From Oceanobacillus halotolerans (GTDB lineage Bacteria; Bacillota; Bacilli; Bacillales; Amphibacillaceae), in assembly GCF_010993955.1 (NCBI RefSeq), contig NZ_WIXL01000005.1, positions 1 to 64,000 of the forward strand: a DNA stretch of 64,000 nucleotides, read 5' to 3'. The position numbers and the translations under genes were made by a program. This document shows positions 47,217 to 57,770 of this stretch, piece by piece (the first letter of the stretch is position 1; every line of letters starts with the position of its first letter). The notes under the pieces are model-generated. The model made no database searches. It saw only the letters and a list, made by a program, of their open reading frames with translations, and had not been told where the DNA came from.

Positions 47217-48492
47217 TCATATCCTCCTTAAAAACTACTTTTCCATTGACGATGGTTAATACTGGATATCCTTTTGCTGTCCAATTGTGAAACGGCGTGT
47301 TTTTCCCTTTCGATGCAAACGTTTCTTTATTTATTTCTTTTTCTGTCTGCAAATCTATTAATGTAATATCTGCTGCACATCCTTCTTGCAATCTACCATA
47401 AGGTAAGTCAAACGCTTCTGCAGGCTTAATCGTTAACCAATCGACTAATTGTTTTAAAGAGAGGTTATGTTGCTGGATAAAATAGGTATATAATAATGGA
47501 AAAGCTGTTTCCAACCCGACAATCCCGAATGGTGCGTCTCTAAAACCAACTTCTTTTTCCGACTCAGCATGTGGTGCATGATCAGTTGCAATAAAATCAA
47601 TGGTTCCATCCATTAACCCCTCAACCAACGCTTGTTGATCCTCTTTTGATCGTAATGGTGGATTCATTTTTAAGTTAGCATCATCTTCTTGGATATATTC
47701 TTCATTAAGCAATAAATGGTGTGGTGTCACTTCCGCAGTTACTGGAATACCAGCTTTTTTTGCGTCTCGAATGACACGAACAGATTCTTTCGTACTCACA
47801 TGACATACATGATAATGACAACCTGTGGCTTCGGCTAACAACACATCACGAGCGATCTGGACAGACTCACTTAATGACGGAAGACCAGGTAATTTTAAAC
47901 GTTTACTAATCTCTCCATCATGGGCGACCCCACCATAAACGATTGAATTATCTTCACAATGGGCTACAATTGGTTTTTCCACCCGTACTGCTTCTTTCAT
48001 CGCACGATACATCATATCGGCAGTCTGAATCCCAACTCCATCATCCGTAAATGCGAAAATATTGAATTCAGCTAAGTCTTCCATTGGTGTTAAGTCATTT
48101 CCTTGTAAACCTTTCGTTATTGCTGCATATGGTAATACCCGAACAACTGCATCCTTGTTCAGTTTTTCCTGTAATTGTTCCATAGTCTTTACATTATCTG
48201 GAACAGGATTTGTATTTGGCATCGCGCATACTGTAGTAAATCCACCTTTAGCTGCAGCCTTCGTACCTGTTACAATTGTCTCTTTATATTCTCCACCAGG
48301 CTCGCGTAAGTGAATATGTACATCGACCAAACCTGGCAAGATTAAATGTCCATTACAGTCGATCGTTTCATCTGCTGTACTATCAATTTGAGGTGCAATT
48401 TGTTGGACAATCCCATCTTCAACTAAGACATCACAACGTTCCATCTCATCATTAGCTAGTAATTGCTTGACGTTTTGTAGTAAAAGTTTCAT
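47209..48492 (-). CDS. pyrC: Dihydroorotase
   Basis: Zinc enzyme closing carbamoyl-aspartate to dihydroorotate. It is a 427-residue class I amidohydrolase with metal ligands H59 and H61 in VDVHIHLREPG, a mid-barrel HVCHVST and a late ATDHAPH motif. The start lies 41 bases inside pyrB, with AAAGGGG eight bases upstream of the ATG, so its initiation signals are embedded in the pyrB C-terminal codons. Confidence 0.97.
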   Translation of the reverse strand: MKLLLQNVKQLLANDEMERCDVLVEDGIVQQIAPQIDSTADETIDCNGHLILPGLVDVHIHLREPGGEYKETIVTGTKAAAKGGFTTVCAMPNTNPVPDNVKTMEQLQEKLNKDAVVRVLPYAAITKGLQGNDLTPMEDLAEFNIFAFTDDGVGIQTADMMYRAMKEAVRVEKPIVAHCEDNSIVYGGVAHDGEISKRLKLPGLPSLSESVQIARDVLLAEATGCHYHVCHVSTKESVRVIRDAKKAGIPVTAEVTPHHLLLNEEYIQEDDANLKMNPPLRSKEDQQALVEGLMDGTIDFIATDHAPHAESEKEVGFRDAPFGIVGLETAFPLLYTYFIQQHNLSLKQLVDWLTIKPAEAFDLPYGRLQEGCAADITLIDLQTEKEINKETFASKGKNTPFHNWTAKGYPVLTIVNGKVVFKEDMNG

Positions 48493-49384
48493 GTAACATT
48501 CCCCTTTGTTTTAATAGATTTGCCATGATGGCCATTCGAACATATACACCATTTTCCATTTGTTTAAAAATGCGAGAACGGCCGCATTCTACCAAATCTC
48601 CATCTATTTCGACTCCTCGATTGACAGGTGCTGGATGCATAATGATCGCATGGTCCTTCATCCTTTGTTCCCTTTCTTTCGTTAAGCCATAATCTTCCAG
48701 ATAGGAATTAGTAGATTGAAAGTTATTGATATGCCGTTCATGTTGAATTCTTAGCATCATTAATGCATCAGCAATTTCCACTGCTTCATCAATGGAAACA
48801 TGCTTAAATCCAAGGCTTTCATCTTCTAGTCCAGGTGCTGCGCAAAGATATACATTTGCTCCTAGTTTATCTAGCGCGTACATGTTAGATCTTGCAACTC
48901 GACTATGTTTAATGTCTCCAGCGATCACAACATTCACATTTTGAAAAGAAGAAAACTCTTGATAGATGGTTAATAAGTCCAGCATTGACTGTGTCGGATG
49001 TTCACCTTTTCCAGCCCCTGCATTAATGACAGGAATTGATACATATGGAAGTAATGCTTCATACCAATTATCATCTTGATGACGAATAACGACTAAATCT
49101 GCTCCAATTGCTTCCATCGTTTTCACCGTATCATATAAGGATTCCCCCTTTTGCACGCTAGCTTGATCGGTATGGAAATCAAGTACTTCGATTCCAAGTT
49201 TTCGCTGTGCCACTATAAAACTCATTTTTGTCCGTGTACTTGGTTCAAAGAATAAGTTTGCCGCAAAGATTGGTTGTGTGATTTGTTCATACCCTTTTCG
49301 GTAGCATTCGGCTTTACTTAAGATACCGAGCAATTCTTCCCTTGATAATAATTGGGTAGATAAGAAGTTATGCTGCATTGTCAT
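48452..49384 (-). CDS. pyrB: Aspartate carbamoyltransferase
   Basis: Condenses carbamoyl phosphate with aspartate, the committed pyrimidine step. The 310 residues show the carbamoyl-phosphate loop FFEPSTRTKMSF (STRT 49-52), a HPTQSMLD block and HPAPVNRGVE. The start at 49384 has GAGGTG seven bases upstream and overlaps the pyrP end by 17 bases. There is no space for the attenuator found at this junction in B. subtilis. No pyrI regulatory subunit is present. Confidence 0.97.
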   Translation of the reverse strand: MTMQHNFLSTQLLSREELLGILSKAECYRKGYEQITQPIFAANLFFEPSTRTKMSFIVAQRKLGIEVLDFHTDQASVQKGESLYDTVKTMEAIGADLVVIRHQDDNWYEALLPYVSIPVINAGAGKGEHPTQSMLDLLTIYQEFSSFQNVNVVIAGDIKHSRVARSNMYALDKLGANVYLCAAPGLEDESLGFKHVSIDEAVEIADALMMLRIQHERHINNFQSTNSYLEDYGLTKEREQRMKDHAIIMHPAPVNRGVEIDGDLVECGRSRIFKQMENGVYVRMAIMANLLKQRGMLHETFTTKRQAITS

Positions 49385-50744
49385 GCTCTGTCACCTCATT
49401 CGAATTAAACATTGATCCATTTCCATAACCACTTTCCTTGCCAGGTAACACTAGGTTCAATAAAACCCCAATAAGTGCTGACAGTGCCATCCCAGCAATT
49501 TGCAGGTTATCTGTTAGTTGGATGTACGCTCCACCAATTCCAATTACTAGAATGACTGAGGAAATAATGAGATTTCGTTTATTGCTTAAATCCACTTCAT
49601 TATCGATTAACATCCGTAAGCCGTTAGATGCAATAATCCCGAACAATAGGATCGACACACCGCCCATTACTGCAGAGGGAATCGAACTAATGGTGGCTGT
49701 AATAATTCCAATGAAGCCAAACATAACCGCTAACACAGCAGCTCCCCCGATGACGAATACACTAAACACCCTTGTAATGGATAACACACCAATGTTTTCC
49801 CCATATGTTGTATTGGGAGGACCACCAATTAAAGAAGCAATAACGGTTGCTACCCCATCTCCCATAATCGAGCGATGTAGTCCAGGTTTTTTTACAAAGT
49901 TTCTGCCAACAACCTTTGATAGTACCATTTGATCGCCAATATGTTCCGCAATTGTTACGAGTGCAACAGGAGCCATCAAAGCAACAATTTCTAAGCTAAT
50001 GATGTCTAATGGGGAATAATGTACAAATGGCATGATGAAATCAGGTTTTTGAAAAATTGCTATAAAAAATTCTGTAATAGAATCCGCTGAAGTAATTGCC
50101 GTCCACTCTTCTCTAATTCCACTTGTATCAACAATTCCTCTAAACAATGCTACGATGTATCCAACTACAATTCCGATTAAGATTGGAATTAATCCAAAGA
50201 ACCCTTTAAAAAATATGGATGCAATGATTGTAACCAGTAATGTGATTAATGCTACCTGAAAGTGTGTACTACTATAAATCTGCTCATCACCAGGGGCATA
50301 CATAGCCATATCAATTGCTGTTGAAGCAAGTCCGAGACCAATAACAATGATGACAGGTCCTACAACAATCGGTGGCAAAATACGCATTAGCCAATTTAAA
50401 CCTAGTAACCGTATAAATATAGCAACTAATCCATAAACAATACCTGCCAAAAAGCTTCCTATCATTGCACCAGCAGGTCCAGCCGATGCCATCGCTCCAA
50501 TAATCGGTGCAATAAACGCAAAGCTTGATCCTAAATAAGCGGGTATTCTCCCCTTTGTGATTAGTAAGTAAGCAAGTGTACCTAGTCCACTTGAAACCAA
50601 TGCAACTGCAGGAGACAATCCTGTTAAAAACGGAACTAAAATAGTCGAACCAAACATTGCAAATAGGTGTTGTAAACTTAACATGATCCATTTTTGTACT
50701 TTTGGAACTTCCTGCACATCTAACGCAGCATTTTCTTGTCTCAT
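49368..50744 (-). CDS. pyrP: Uracil permease PyrP
   Basis: NCS2-family uracil:proton symporter in the cytoplasmic membrane. The start is the ATG at 50744 (MRQENAALDV) after AGGAGG, giving 458 residues; the open frame back to 50804 runs into the attenuator. About 14 helices are visible. QHLFAMFGSTILVP, ALVTIAEHIGDQM and GGPPNTTYGENIG are family signatures. Expression is set by the PyrR attenuator directly upstream. Confidence 0.96.
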   Translation of the reverse strand: MRQENAALDVQEVPKVQKWIMLSLQHLFAMFGSTILVPFLTGLSPAVALVSSGLGTLAYLLITKGRIPAYLGSSFAFIAPIIGAMASAGPAGAMIGSFLAGIVYGLVAIFIRLLGLNWLMRILPPIVVGPVIIVIGLGLASTAIDMAMYAPGDEQIYSSTHFQVALITLLVTIIASIFFKGFFGLIPILIGIVVGYIVALFRGIVDTSGIREEWTAITSADSITEFFIAIFQKPDFIMPFVHYSPLDIISLEIVALMAPVALVTIAEHIGDQMVLSKVVGRNFVKKPGLHRSIMGDGVATVIASLIGGPPNTTYGENIGVLSITRVFSVFVIGGAAVLAVMFGFIGIITATISSIPSAVMGGVSILLFGIIASNGLRMLIDNEVDLSNKRNLIISSVILVIGIGGAYIQLTDNLQIAGMALSALIGVLLNLVLPGKESGYGNGSMFNSNEVTEHDNAA

Positions 50745-50782
50745 TTTCACATTCCTCCTATTTAATTTAAGCCATATAAAAA

Positions 50783-50876
50783 ACCTCTTTGCAAAAGGTC
50801 GCAAAGAGGTACACGTGTGGTGTAAACACGTCTATTCTATACAACCTTTTAAATCTCTCTGGATTTAATTAAAGGT
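50783..50876 (-). promoter_or_regulatory. PyrR-dependent attenuator, pyrR-pyrP junction
   Basis: Read on the minus strand: an anti-antiterminator stem ACCTTT/AAAGGT flanks the PyrR-binding loop AAATCCAGAGAGATTT (50866-50851). A terminator ACCTCTTTGC / GCAAAGAGGT (arms 50801-50810 and 50783-50792) is followed by six T. UMP-bound PyrR should stabilise the first structure and allow termination before pyrP. Confidence 0.92.
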
Positions 50877-50885
50877 CTTTCTTAT

Positions 50886-51540
<655 letters not shown>

Positions 51541-51559
51541 GGATCTTATTTAGTTAGCT

Positions 51560-51590
51560 ATATTATTTCAAAAGAAGTCAGTTCTGTCAA
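51560..51590 (-). promoter_or_regulatory. Candidate pyr operon promoter
   Basis: A perfect -35 TTGACA (51590-51585) overlaps the ylyB stop codon. The -10 is either AATAAT at 17-base spacing or TAATAT at 19-base spacing. It lies 20-30 bases ahead of the leader attenuator. Confidence 0.65.
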
Positions 51591-52498
51591 TACATTTTTT
51601 CAATTAGTTGTAAAACTTCATGAAAATAGGCTGGTGTTTCTGCTTCAAATTGTAACCATTTCTCCGTTCTAGGATGATAAAAGCCTAGTATTTTCGCGTG
51701 TAACGCTTGACCGTTAATATCCATTGTTTTTCTCGGCCCATATTTGGGATCCCCTACCAATGGATGATTAATATAGCGCATATGTACACGAATTTGATGG
51801 GTTCTCCCTGTTTCTAATTGACATTGTATATACGTATATTCTTTATAACGACGTATTACTTGAAAATGGGTAACTGCTGGCTTTCCATTTTCAACAATGC
51901 CCATTTTTTGCCTATCTCTTGGGTCTCTTCCAATTGGTGCATCAATCATTCCATGGTCATGATCGATTTCCCCATGAACTATTGCTTCATACTTACGCTC
52001 AACGGTTTTATTTCCGAGTTGCTCTGCTAAATGTACATGTGCTTGATCATTTTTAGCAACAACTAGTAATCCACTTGTATCTTTATCAATTCGATGTACA
52101 ATACCAGGTCGTTCTACTCCATTAATACCTGATAAATCCTGACAGTGGTAGAGAAGTGCATTCACCAAGGTTCCCTCTTTGTGACCAGCTGATGGATGAA
52201 CAACCATCCCTCTAGGCTTATTAACAACAATAACATCTTTATCTTCATACATGATCGATAAAGGAATATTTTCAGCCTTTATTTCAAGGGGTCTTACTTC
52301 AGGTATTTGCCAAATTATTTGATCTCCACTTTGGCATTTGTGATTAGTCTTTACCTGCTCATTATTGACCGCTACATATCCATCCCGTATCCACGATTGT
52401 ATTTGAGAACGGGATGTTTCAGGAATAATGGTAGACAACAGTTTATCGATTCGAATATTATTTTCTGGTTCTGTCACAACATGTTGTTGTGTTGTCAT
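51587..52498 (-). CDS. ylyB: RluD-type pseudouridine synthase YlyB
   Basis: Isomerises uridine in 23S rRNA; the exact site is not evident from sequence. The 303 residues have an N-terminal S4 domain (about 15-75) and the RluA-family catalytic motif HRIDKDTSG with Asp138. GRTHQIRVHM is also typical. Its start overlaps the lspA stop (TAATG-like, one base). The lspA-ylyB-pyrR order is conserved in Bacillaceae. Confidence 0.94.
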   Translation of the reverse strand: MTTQQHVVTEPENNIRIDKLLSTIIPETSRSQIQSWIRDGYVAVNNEQVKTNHKCQSGDQIIWQIPEVRPLEIKAENIPLSIMYEDKDVIVVNKPRGMVVHPSAGHKEGTLVNALLYHCQDLSGINGVERPGIVHRIDKDTSGLLVVAKNDQAHVHLAEQLGNKTVERKYEAIVHGEIDHDHGMIDAPIGRDPRDRQKMGIVENGKPAVTHFQVIRRYKEYTYIQCQLETGRTHQIRVHMRYINHPLVGDPKYGPRKTMDINGQALHAKILGFYHPRTEKWLQFEAETPAYFHEVLQLIEKMY

Positions 52499-52971
52499 TA
52501 CTCCTCATTTCCTTTCCTCTGTTTCTTTTCATCCAAAAATGTGATAATTAAAACTAGAATAACACCGATCACAAGTGCTGCATCGGCTACATTAAAGATT
52601 GGGTAATCATATGTGAAAATCATGACATCCACAAAATCTACTACTTCTTGACGGAACAGACGATCAATAAAATTACCGATAGCTCCACCTAACATAAAGC
52701 TCAGCGAAATAGCGAGTAGTTTACTCTCTTTAGCGTATTTCTGCATGTAGTAAACAATACCAATAACCACAATAATTGTTATTACATAGAAAAATTCCAT
52801 TTGTCCTTGTAGTATTCCCCATGCTGCACCTCTATTACGATGCGATGTAATATAAAGAAAATGGTCAATAATGGTAATTTGCTCACCTAAATCCATTGAT
52901 TTAACGATTAGCCACTTTGTCAATTGATCGATACCAATTATTATTACCGCAAGAATATAATATAAATACAT
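52498..52971 (-). CDS. lspA: Lipoprotein signal peptidase (signal peptidase II)
   Basis: Membrane aspartic protease that cleaves prolipoproteins after lipidation. The 157 residues show four membrane helices and the catalytic Asp103 (GNFIDRL) and Asp130 (NVADAAL), plus the conserved NRGAAWGI segment. AGGAG lies shortly before the ATG. In B. subtilis ylyA separates lspA from ileS; here a repeat and terminator do. Confidence 0.97.
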   Translation of the reverse strand: MYLYYILAVIIIGIDQLTKWLIVKSMDLGEQITIIDHFLYITSHRNRGAAWGILQGQMEFFYVITIIVVIGIVYYMQKYAKESKLLAISLSFMLGGAIGNFIDRLFRQEVVDFVDVMIFTYDYPIFNVADAALVIGVILVLIITFLDEKKQRKGNEE

Positions 52972-53094
52972 TCATTCTCCTCCGATTCACCAAACACTTT
53001 AGAATTAGTTTCCATAAGGTTGTTGTAATAATTTTAATTCATGTTACTTCTGAAAATAGTTATTTCATCAATATAAAAAATAATGAGTAGTTAT

Positions 53095-53175
53095 ATATTA
53101 TGTAACGTAACTCACCGCTACGGAAAGCGAGTGTTTTCACACAGCTTTGGATTAGCACTCATCTAAAAAAGGATG
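53095..53175. repeat. Intergenic repeat between lspA and ileS
   Basis: CACCGCTACGGAAAGCGAGTG, then TTTTCACACAGC and TTGGATTAGCACTCATC resemble in order the element at 33955-34110 and the inverted form at 19570-19655. No ORF is supported. The rest of the 373-bp gap is AT-rich apart from the ileS terminator. Confidence 0.62.
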
Positions 53176-53290
53176 GAAGTAGTCAAGTTCAATTTATGGG
53201 GCATTATATAGATTGTACGTACTGTGCAAAGTGATTAGTGATTTTTTTACAATGAACTTTACAGAACGCCTTCTAAAACATTTTACCATA

Positions 53291-53322
53291 AAAAATACTC
53301 CCCAGCTAAAGGGAGTATTTTT
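53291..53322 (-). terminator. Terminator after ileS
   Basis: AAAAATACTCCC (53291-53302) / GGGAGTATTTTT (53311-53322) with an eight-base loop and T-runs, 22 bases past the ileS stop. Confidence 0.9.
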
Positions 53323-53344
53323 TCTTTCCATTACTAACAAATGG

Positions 53345-56101
53345 TTAAGCTGTATAATGTTTTTTTACTACATCTGCACATCGAGAACATAATGTAGGAT
53401 GGTCCTGGTCTTCTCCTACTGTTTCTGAGGCTGTCCAACAACGTTCACATTTCTCACCAGGATGTGCTTCTACTGTAATCGACACGTACTGATAATCCTT
53501 TGTACCCTCAGCTGTTTCGGTAATAGTTGCTTCGGACACAATAAATAACTGATGTAAATTCGGAATAGATTGAAGTACCTCTTTTGTTTGCTCATCTTTT
53601 GGGACAATCGTAATTTTAGCTTCTAATGATTTTCCAATCACTTTTTCATTACGGGCTTCTTCTAGTGCTTTCAATACATCGTCACGAACTTGCATGAAAT
53701 GATCCCATTTATCATTTAACATATCAAAGCCTTTAATTTCTCTTGGTTCTGGTATATCTGTTAATTGAACACTTTCTTCTTTCGTACCAGGGATGTATTC
53801 CCAAATCTCATCTGCAGTGTGTGGGATAATTGGTGTTAATAATTTCACCAATGTCGTTAAAATTTCATAATAGCCTGTTTGAATACTACGACGGCGATGT
53901 TGGTCTTTCGCTTCGATATATAATACATCTTTTGCAAAATCTAAATAGAATGAGCTTAAATCAGCCGCACAAAAATTGTGGATTTGATGATAAATTGGTG
54001 AATACTCAAATTTATCATAGCTTTCACGTACACTAGCAAGTAGTCCTTGCAAGCGATGTAGCATGTAACGATCGACTTCTTCCATATCCTCTTCTGCAAC
54101 AGCATCTTTTGCAGGATCAAAATCAGATAAATTAGCTAACATAAAACGGATTGTGTTCCGAATTTTACGATAGGCCTCCGAGATTTGTTTTAAAATTTCT
54201 TGTGAAATACGCACATCTGCTTGATAGTCCACAGATGATACCCATAATCGTAAAATATCTACGCCTAGCTGTTTTTGTACTTTAGCAGGATCCATTACAT
54301 TACCAAGTGATTTACTCATTTTTCGTCCTTGACCGTCCAGAACAAATCCATGACTAATAATATTTTTATATGGTGCTTTCCCAGTTACAGCTACAGCAGT
54401 TGAAATAGAAGAATTAAACCAGCCACGATATTGGTCACTACCTTCCAAATAGACATCTGCTGGACGCCTGTGATCTTCACGGCCAACTAAAACTGCTTCA
54501 TGGGAAGATCCAGAGTCAAACCAAACATCCATTATATCGGTTTCTTTTGTAAATGTACCATTTGGACTATGCTCTGATGTAAAACCTTCTGGTAATAATT
54601 CCTTTGCTTCCCATTCAAACCAAACATTGGATCCGTGTTCTTTAAATAACGCAGAAACATGCTCAATCGTTTCATCTGTAATAATTGGAGTACGATCTTC
54701 TCCGTAAAATACAGGAATCGGAACACCCCACGTACGTTGGCGTGAAATACACCAATCTTCACGATCACGAACCATATTATGAAGTCGTGTTTCTCCCCAG
54801 CTTGGATACCAATTTATTTCTTTAATTTCGTCTAAAATATTTTGTCGAAAGTCTTTAATGGATGCAAACCATTGGGAAGTTGCACGGAAAATTGTCGGTT
54901 TCTTCGTACGCCAATCATGTGGATACGAATGGGTAATGAAAGAAAGTTTTAACAATGCACCGACTTCATCCAATTTTTGTGTAATCTCTTTATTTGCTTG
55001 ATCATAAAACATCCCTTCAAAACCAGGTGCCTCATCTGTAAAGTATCCTTTTTCATCCACTGGACACAACACGTCAATTCCATACTTTTTCGATACAAAA
55101 AAGTCATCTTCCCCATGACCTGGTGCGGTATGAACACAACCAGTACCAGCTTCTGTTGTGACATGATCTCCTAGAATAACAAGGGAATCACGGTCATAGA
55201 ACGGGTGTCTCGTGACGATTTTATCTGCTTCTTGACCCTTAAAGGTTTGTACAACTTCTGGATTTTCCCATTCTAATTCATTCGATACCATTTCTAACAT
55301 GTCATGTGCAATAACAAATTTTTCATCATTGACACGTACGACTGCATATTCCAAATCTGGGTGAACACTTATAGCTAAGTTAGCAGGGATTGTCCATGGA
55401 GTTGTTGTCCAAATAATAAACTTCTCATTTCCACTTAATAAGTCTTTTCCATCTGTAACCTGAAAAGCAACATATATAGAAGGAGAACGCTTATCATGGT
55501 ACTCAATTTCTGCTTCTGCTAATGCTGACTCAGATGACGGAGACCAGTAAACAGGTTTTAGCCCTTTATAAATATAGCCTTTTTTTGCCATTTCTCCAAA
55601 AACACGGATTTGGGCAGCCTCATAATCTTTTGTTAGCGTGATATAAGGATTATCCCAATCCCCTCTTACGCCAAGTGCTTTAAATTGGGAGCGTTGACGA
55701 TCCAATTGACCCATTGCATAATCTGCACACATTTGGCGGAATTCCGCAATGCTAAGCTTTTTACGATTGATTTTCTTTTTCTTTGTTAATGCCGTTTCAA
55801 CAGGCAGACCATGTGTATCCCAGCCTGGGACATATGGTGCATGATATCCTGACATCGATTTATAACGCGTAATAAAATCTTTTAAGATTTTGTTAAGCGC
55901 ATGCCCAATATGCAAGTCCCCATTCGCATATGGTGGCCCGTCATGTAAAATAAAAGATGGTCTTCCCTCTGTACGCTGTTGTGATTTTTCATAAATGTTA
56001 TTTTCTTCCCATAGTTCTTGTCGCAATGGCTCTTTATTTGGCAAATTTCCACGCATTGGAAACTTGGTCTTTGGCATTAGTAATGTTTCCTTATAGTCCA
56101 T
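53345..56101 (-). CDS. ileS: Isoleucyl-tRNA synthetase
   Basis: Class I synthetase charging tRNA-Ile, with an editing domain that removes valine. The 918 residues have HIGH (64-67) in [12 protein letters not shown], the CP1 editing insertion, [22 protein letters not shown], and a C-terminal zinc site with C885, C888, C905 and C908. The length and zinc knuckle indicate the eubacterial type. AAGGAGG precedes the ATG by eight bases. Controlled by an isoleucine T-box located 670 bp upstream. Confidence 0.98.
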   Translation of the reverse strand: MDYKETLLMPKTKFPMRGNLPNKEPLRQELWEENNIYEKSQQRTEGRPSFILHDGPPYANGDLHIGHALNKILKDFITRYKSMSGYHAPYVPGWDTHGLPVETALTKKKKINRKKLSIAEFRQMCADYAMGQLDRQRSQFKALGVRGDWDNPYITLTKDYEAAQIRVFGEMAKKGYIYKGLKPVYWSPSSESALAEAEIEYHDKRSPSIYVAFQVTDGKDLLSGNEKFIIWTTTPWTIPANLAISVHPDLEYAVVRVNDEKFVIAHDMLEMVSNELEWENPEVVQTFKGQEADKIVTRHPFYDRDSLVILGDHVTTEAGTGCVHTAPGHGEDDFFVSKKYGIDVLCPVDEKGYFTDEAPGFEGMFYDQANKEITQKLDEVGALLKLSFITHSYPHDWRTKKPTIFRATSQWFASIKDFRQNILDEIKEINWYPSWGETRLHNMVRDREDWCISRQRTWGVPIPVFYGEDRTPIITDETIEHVSALFKEHGSNVWFEWEAKELLPEGFTSEHSPNGTFTKETDIMDVWFDSGSSHEAVLVGREDHRRPADVYLEGSDQYRGWFNSSISTAVAVTGKAPYKNIISHGFVLDGQGRKMSKSLGNVMDPAKVQKQLGVDILRLWVSSVDYQADVRISQEILKQISEAYRKIRNTIRFMLANLSDFDPAKDAVAEEDMEEVDRYMLHRLQGLLASVRESYDKFEYSPIYHQIHNFCAADLSSFYLDFAKDVLYIEAKDQHRRRSIQTGYYEILTTLVKLLTPIIPHTADEIWEYIPGTKEESVQLTDIPEPREIKGFDMLNDKWDHFMQVRDDVLKALEEARNEKVIGKSLEAKITIVPKDEQTKEVLQSIPNLHQLFIVSEATITETAEGTKDYQYVSITVEAHPGEKCERCWTASETVGEDQDHPTLCSRCADVVKKHYTA

Positions 56102-56189
56102 TTTATTTTCCTCCTTATTATTTTTTGTTTAGCTGTTTTCTAAAAGATTATTGCTTTCCATTATGAAACTCATGCATATAAGAACTATT

Positions 56190-56640
56190 ATACGCAGCAA
56201 ATTAAAGCCGTTGATTTCCACTTCGGACAGTCGCTTTCCGCGGACAACGCTTCAGCTTCCTCGGAAGCAAAAACCGCTTCCTGTGGGATCTTCAGCTGTT
56301 GTTTTTTCCGCAGGAGTCGACTGTCCTACACTCCAATCAACTAGTATATTAGCAATAGCAATGATTAGAGAGAGGACAGCACACATCAGCGAAGGAAAAA
56401 CACGAAGACTCCTGCGGGAAGTAGGAGATCGGTGAGACCCCACAGGGCACTAGCCCGAGGAGGCTTACCACTCCCCCGCGGTAAGTAGACACTGTGAAAA
56501 CGAACAGTTTGAACAGATGTCGCACTTATGCCCCTGGTGAAAGCGTAGTGTTTTTCCGTAGAGAAGCTATGTGCTTATCCTAACTACTGCGCATAATATA
56601 GGTTATGCGACGTAGAAACAACAAAGTGTGCGAAAAGATC
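56190..56640. repeat. Long composite intergenic repeat, copy B
   Basis: Starts with TTGATTTCCACTTCGGACAG and TCGCTTTCCGCGGAC (as at 39830 and 57680). From about 56303 it runs through the same blocks as window positions 1-205: GGAGTCGACTGTCC, CTCCAATCAACTA, ACTCCTGCGGGAAGTAGGAG, GACCCCACAGGGC, TAGCCCGAGGAGGCTTACC. It ends with GAAAGCGTAGTGTTTTTCC and TACTGCGCATAAT. It lies between the T-box terminator and the ileS start, so it is transcribed as ileS leader. The open frames here (for example 56252-56443) are repeat-derived. 56641-56770 shows nothing recognisable. Confidence 0.8.
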
Positions 56641-56784
56641 CTTTTGTTTTAAATAAATGGTTGCTGTGGTGGTTGTCTAAATAGTTTCTGCCCGCAAAAA
56701 AGCCTAAAGGGGAACAGTAAGTTAAACCGTGTGCTCGTTATGTCTAATTTTGACCTAGCGATATATTTCTTTACATACAACCAA

Positions 56785-57040
56785 CAAAAAAAGCCTTCTA
56801 CATCCCAAAAGGGACGAGAAGACTCGCGGTACCACCCTTATAAATTTAAAATATAGTCATTTTAAATTCACTCGATATTCGTAACGTGAATAAACCGTCC
56901 ATACCTACTACTTCTTCAGAATGGATACTCGAGAGTGATTTTCTAAAAGTGTTTCTGTATCAGGCTCTCACCGTCTCCTGACTCGCTTAACAGGAATCAC
57001 TTTTATACTGCCTCTGTCATCGTATTTTTGTTTTTTTATT
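56785..57040 (-). promoter_or_regulatory. Isoleucine T-box leader of ileS
   Basis: Read on the minus strand: stem I has AGCGA and GGTGAGAG terminal motifs within CTGT...ACAG arms. An AGTA specifier-loop strand faces AGAAAATCA, giving specifier ATC (56939-56937, Ile). The T-box AGGGTGGTACCGCG (56838-56825) follows, then a terminator with CTTCT/AGAAG and TCCC/GGGA stems and a seven-T run (56791-56826). Uncharged tRNA-Ile should favour the antiterminator. The extended -10 TGCTATAAT (57048-57043 core) gives a start near 57036. Confidence 0.93.
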
Positions 57041-57096
57041 GTATTATAGCATTTTGTACGTTGAATTATATGTAAAAATATAGAAAACGTCAAGAA

Positions 57097-57609
57097 CTAT
57101 GATTTGTTTTCTGCTAAATCGAGTTCTTCACTCATTTCTTCATCAAATAATTCATCCCAATCATCGGTCTCAATCATATCTAACTGGGCTTCTACTAGCA
57201 TTTTCATCCGTGTGCGGAATACTTTTGCCTGTTTTTTTAACTCCTCTACTTCCAATGAAATACGCCGAGACTTGTCCAGTGCATCATTAATGATTCGGTC
57301 TGCGTTTTTTTCTGCCTCTTTAATGATGAGTTTTGATTCTTTTGTAGCATTTCCTTTTAATTCTTCAGCAGTCTCTTGCGCAATTAAAATAGATTTATTT
57401 AGGGTTTCTTCAATATTCGTAAAGTGATTTAATTTTTCATCTAGTTGATCGACTTTTTCTTGTAAATCTTTTTTTTCACGAATAACAATTTCATAATCCT
57501 TTATAACTTGATCTAGAAATTCATTTACTTCGTCCTCATCATAGCCACGAAATCCTCTTGTGAATTCTTTATTGTGAATATCTAATGGTGTTAATGGCAT
57601 TATTGCCAC
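57097..57609 (-). CDS. divIVA: Cell division / polarity protein DivIVA
   Basis: Coiled-coil protein that gathers at curved membranes, recruiting MinJ and, in sporulation, RacA. The 170 residues start MAIMPLTPLDIHNKEF and contain the membrane-binding FTRGFRGYDEDEVNEFLDQV segment (about 17-36). Two coiled coils follow, then an acidic tail (DELFDEEMSEELDLAENKS). AGAGGAGGTGGC precedes the ATG. It lies between ylmH and ileS as in B. subtilis. Confidence 0.96.
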   Translation of the reverse strand: MAIMPLTPLDIHNKEFTRGFRGYDEDEVNEFLDQVIKDYEIVIREKKDLQEKVDQLDEKLNHFTNIEETLNKSILIAQETAEELKGNATKESKLIIKEAEKNADRIINDALDKSRRISLEVEELKKQAKVFRTRMKMLVEAQLDMIETDDWDELFDEEMSEELDLAENKS

Positions 57610-57674
57610 CTCCTCTAAAATTACCTTTTCTACACTTCATATAAAGCTCTTCTTTGTTATTTTCTCACCGTTGT

Positions 57675-57770
57675 AGTTTATATACGATGCGTCGTAAGGT
57701 TGCGCATTGATTTCCGCTCTGGACAATCACTTTCACCACAGGCACAAGTGCGACAACTGTTCAATAAAGT
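57675..57770. repeat. Intergenic repeat between divIVA and ylmH
   Basis: Contains CGTCGTAAGGTTGCGCATTG followed by ATTTCCGCTCTGGACAATC, ACTTTCACCACAGGCACAAG and TGCGACAACTGTTC. It shares blocks with 33955, 39830 and 56190. No ORF or terminator was found elsewhere in this 293-bp gap. Confidence 0.68.

Noticed and set aside
50745-50804. 20-residue N-terminal extension of pyrP
   Set aside because: It runs into the PyrR attenuator terminator and lacks a ribosome binding site; AGGAGG directs initiation at 50744.
56151-56443. Open frames on both strands within the ileS leader
   Set aside because: They arise from the GC-richer repeat also found at 1-240, where the frame is not preserved.
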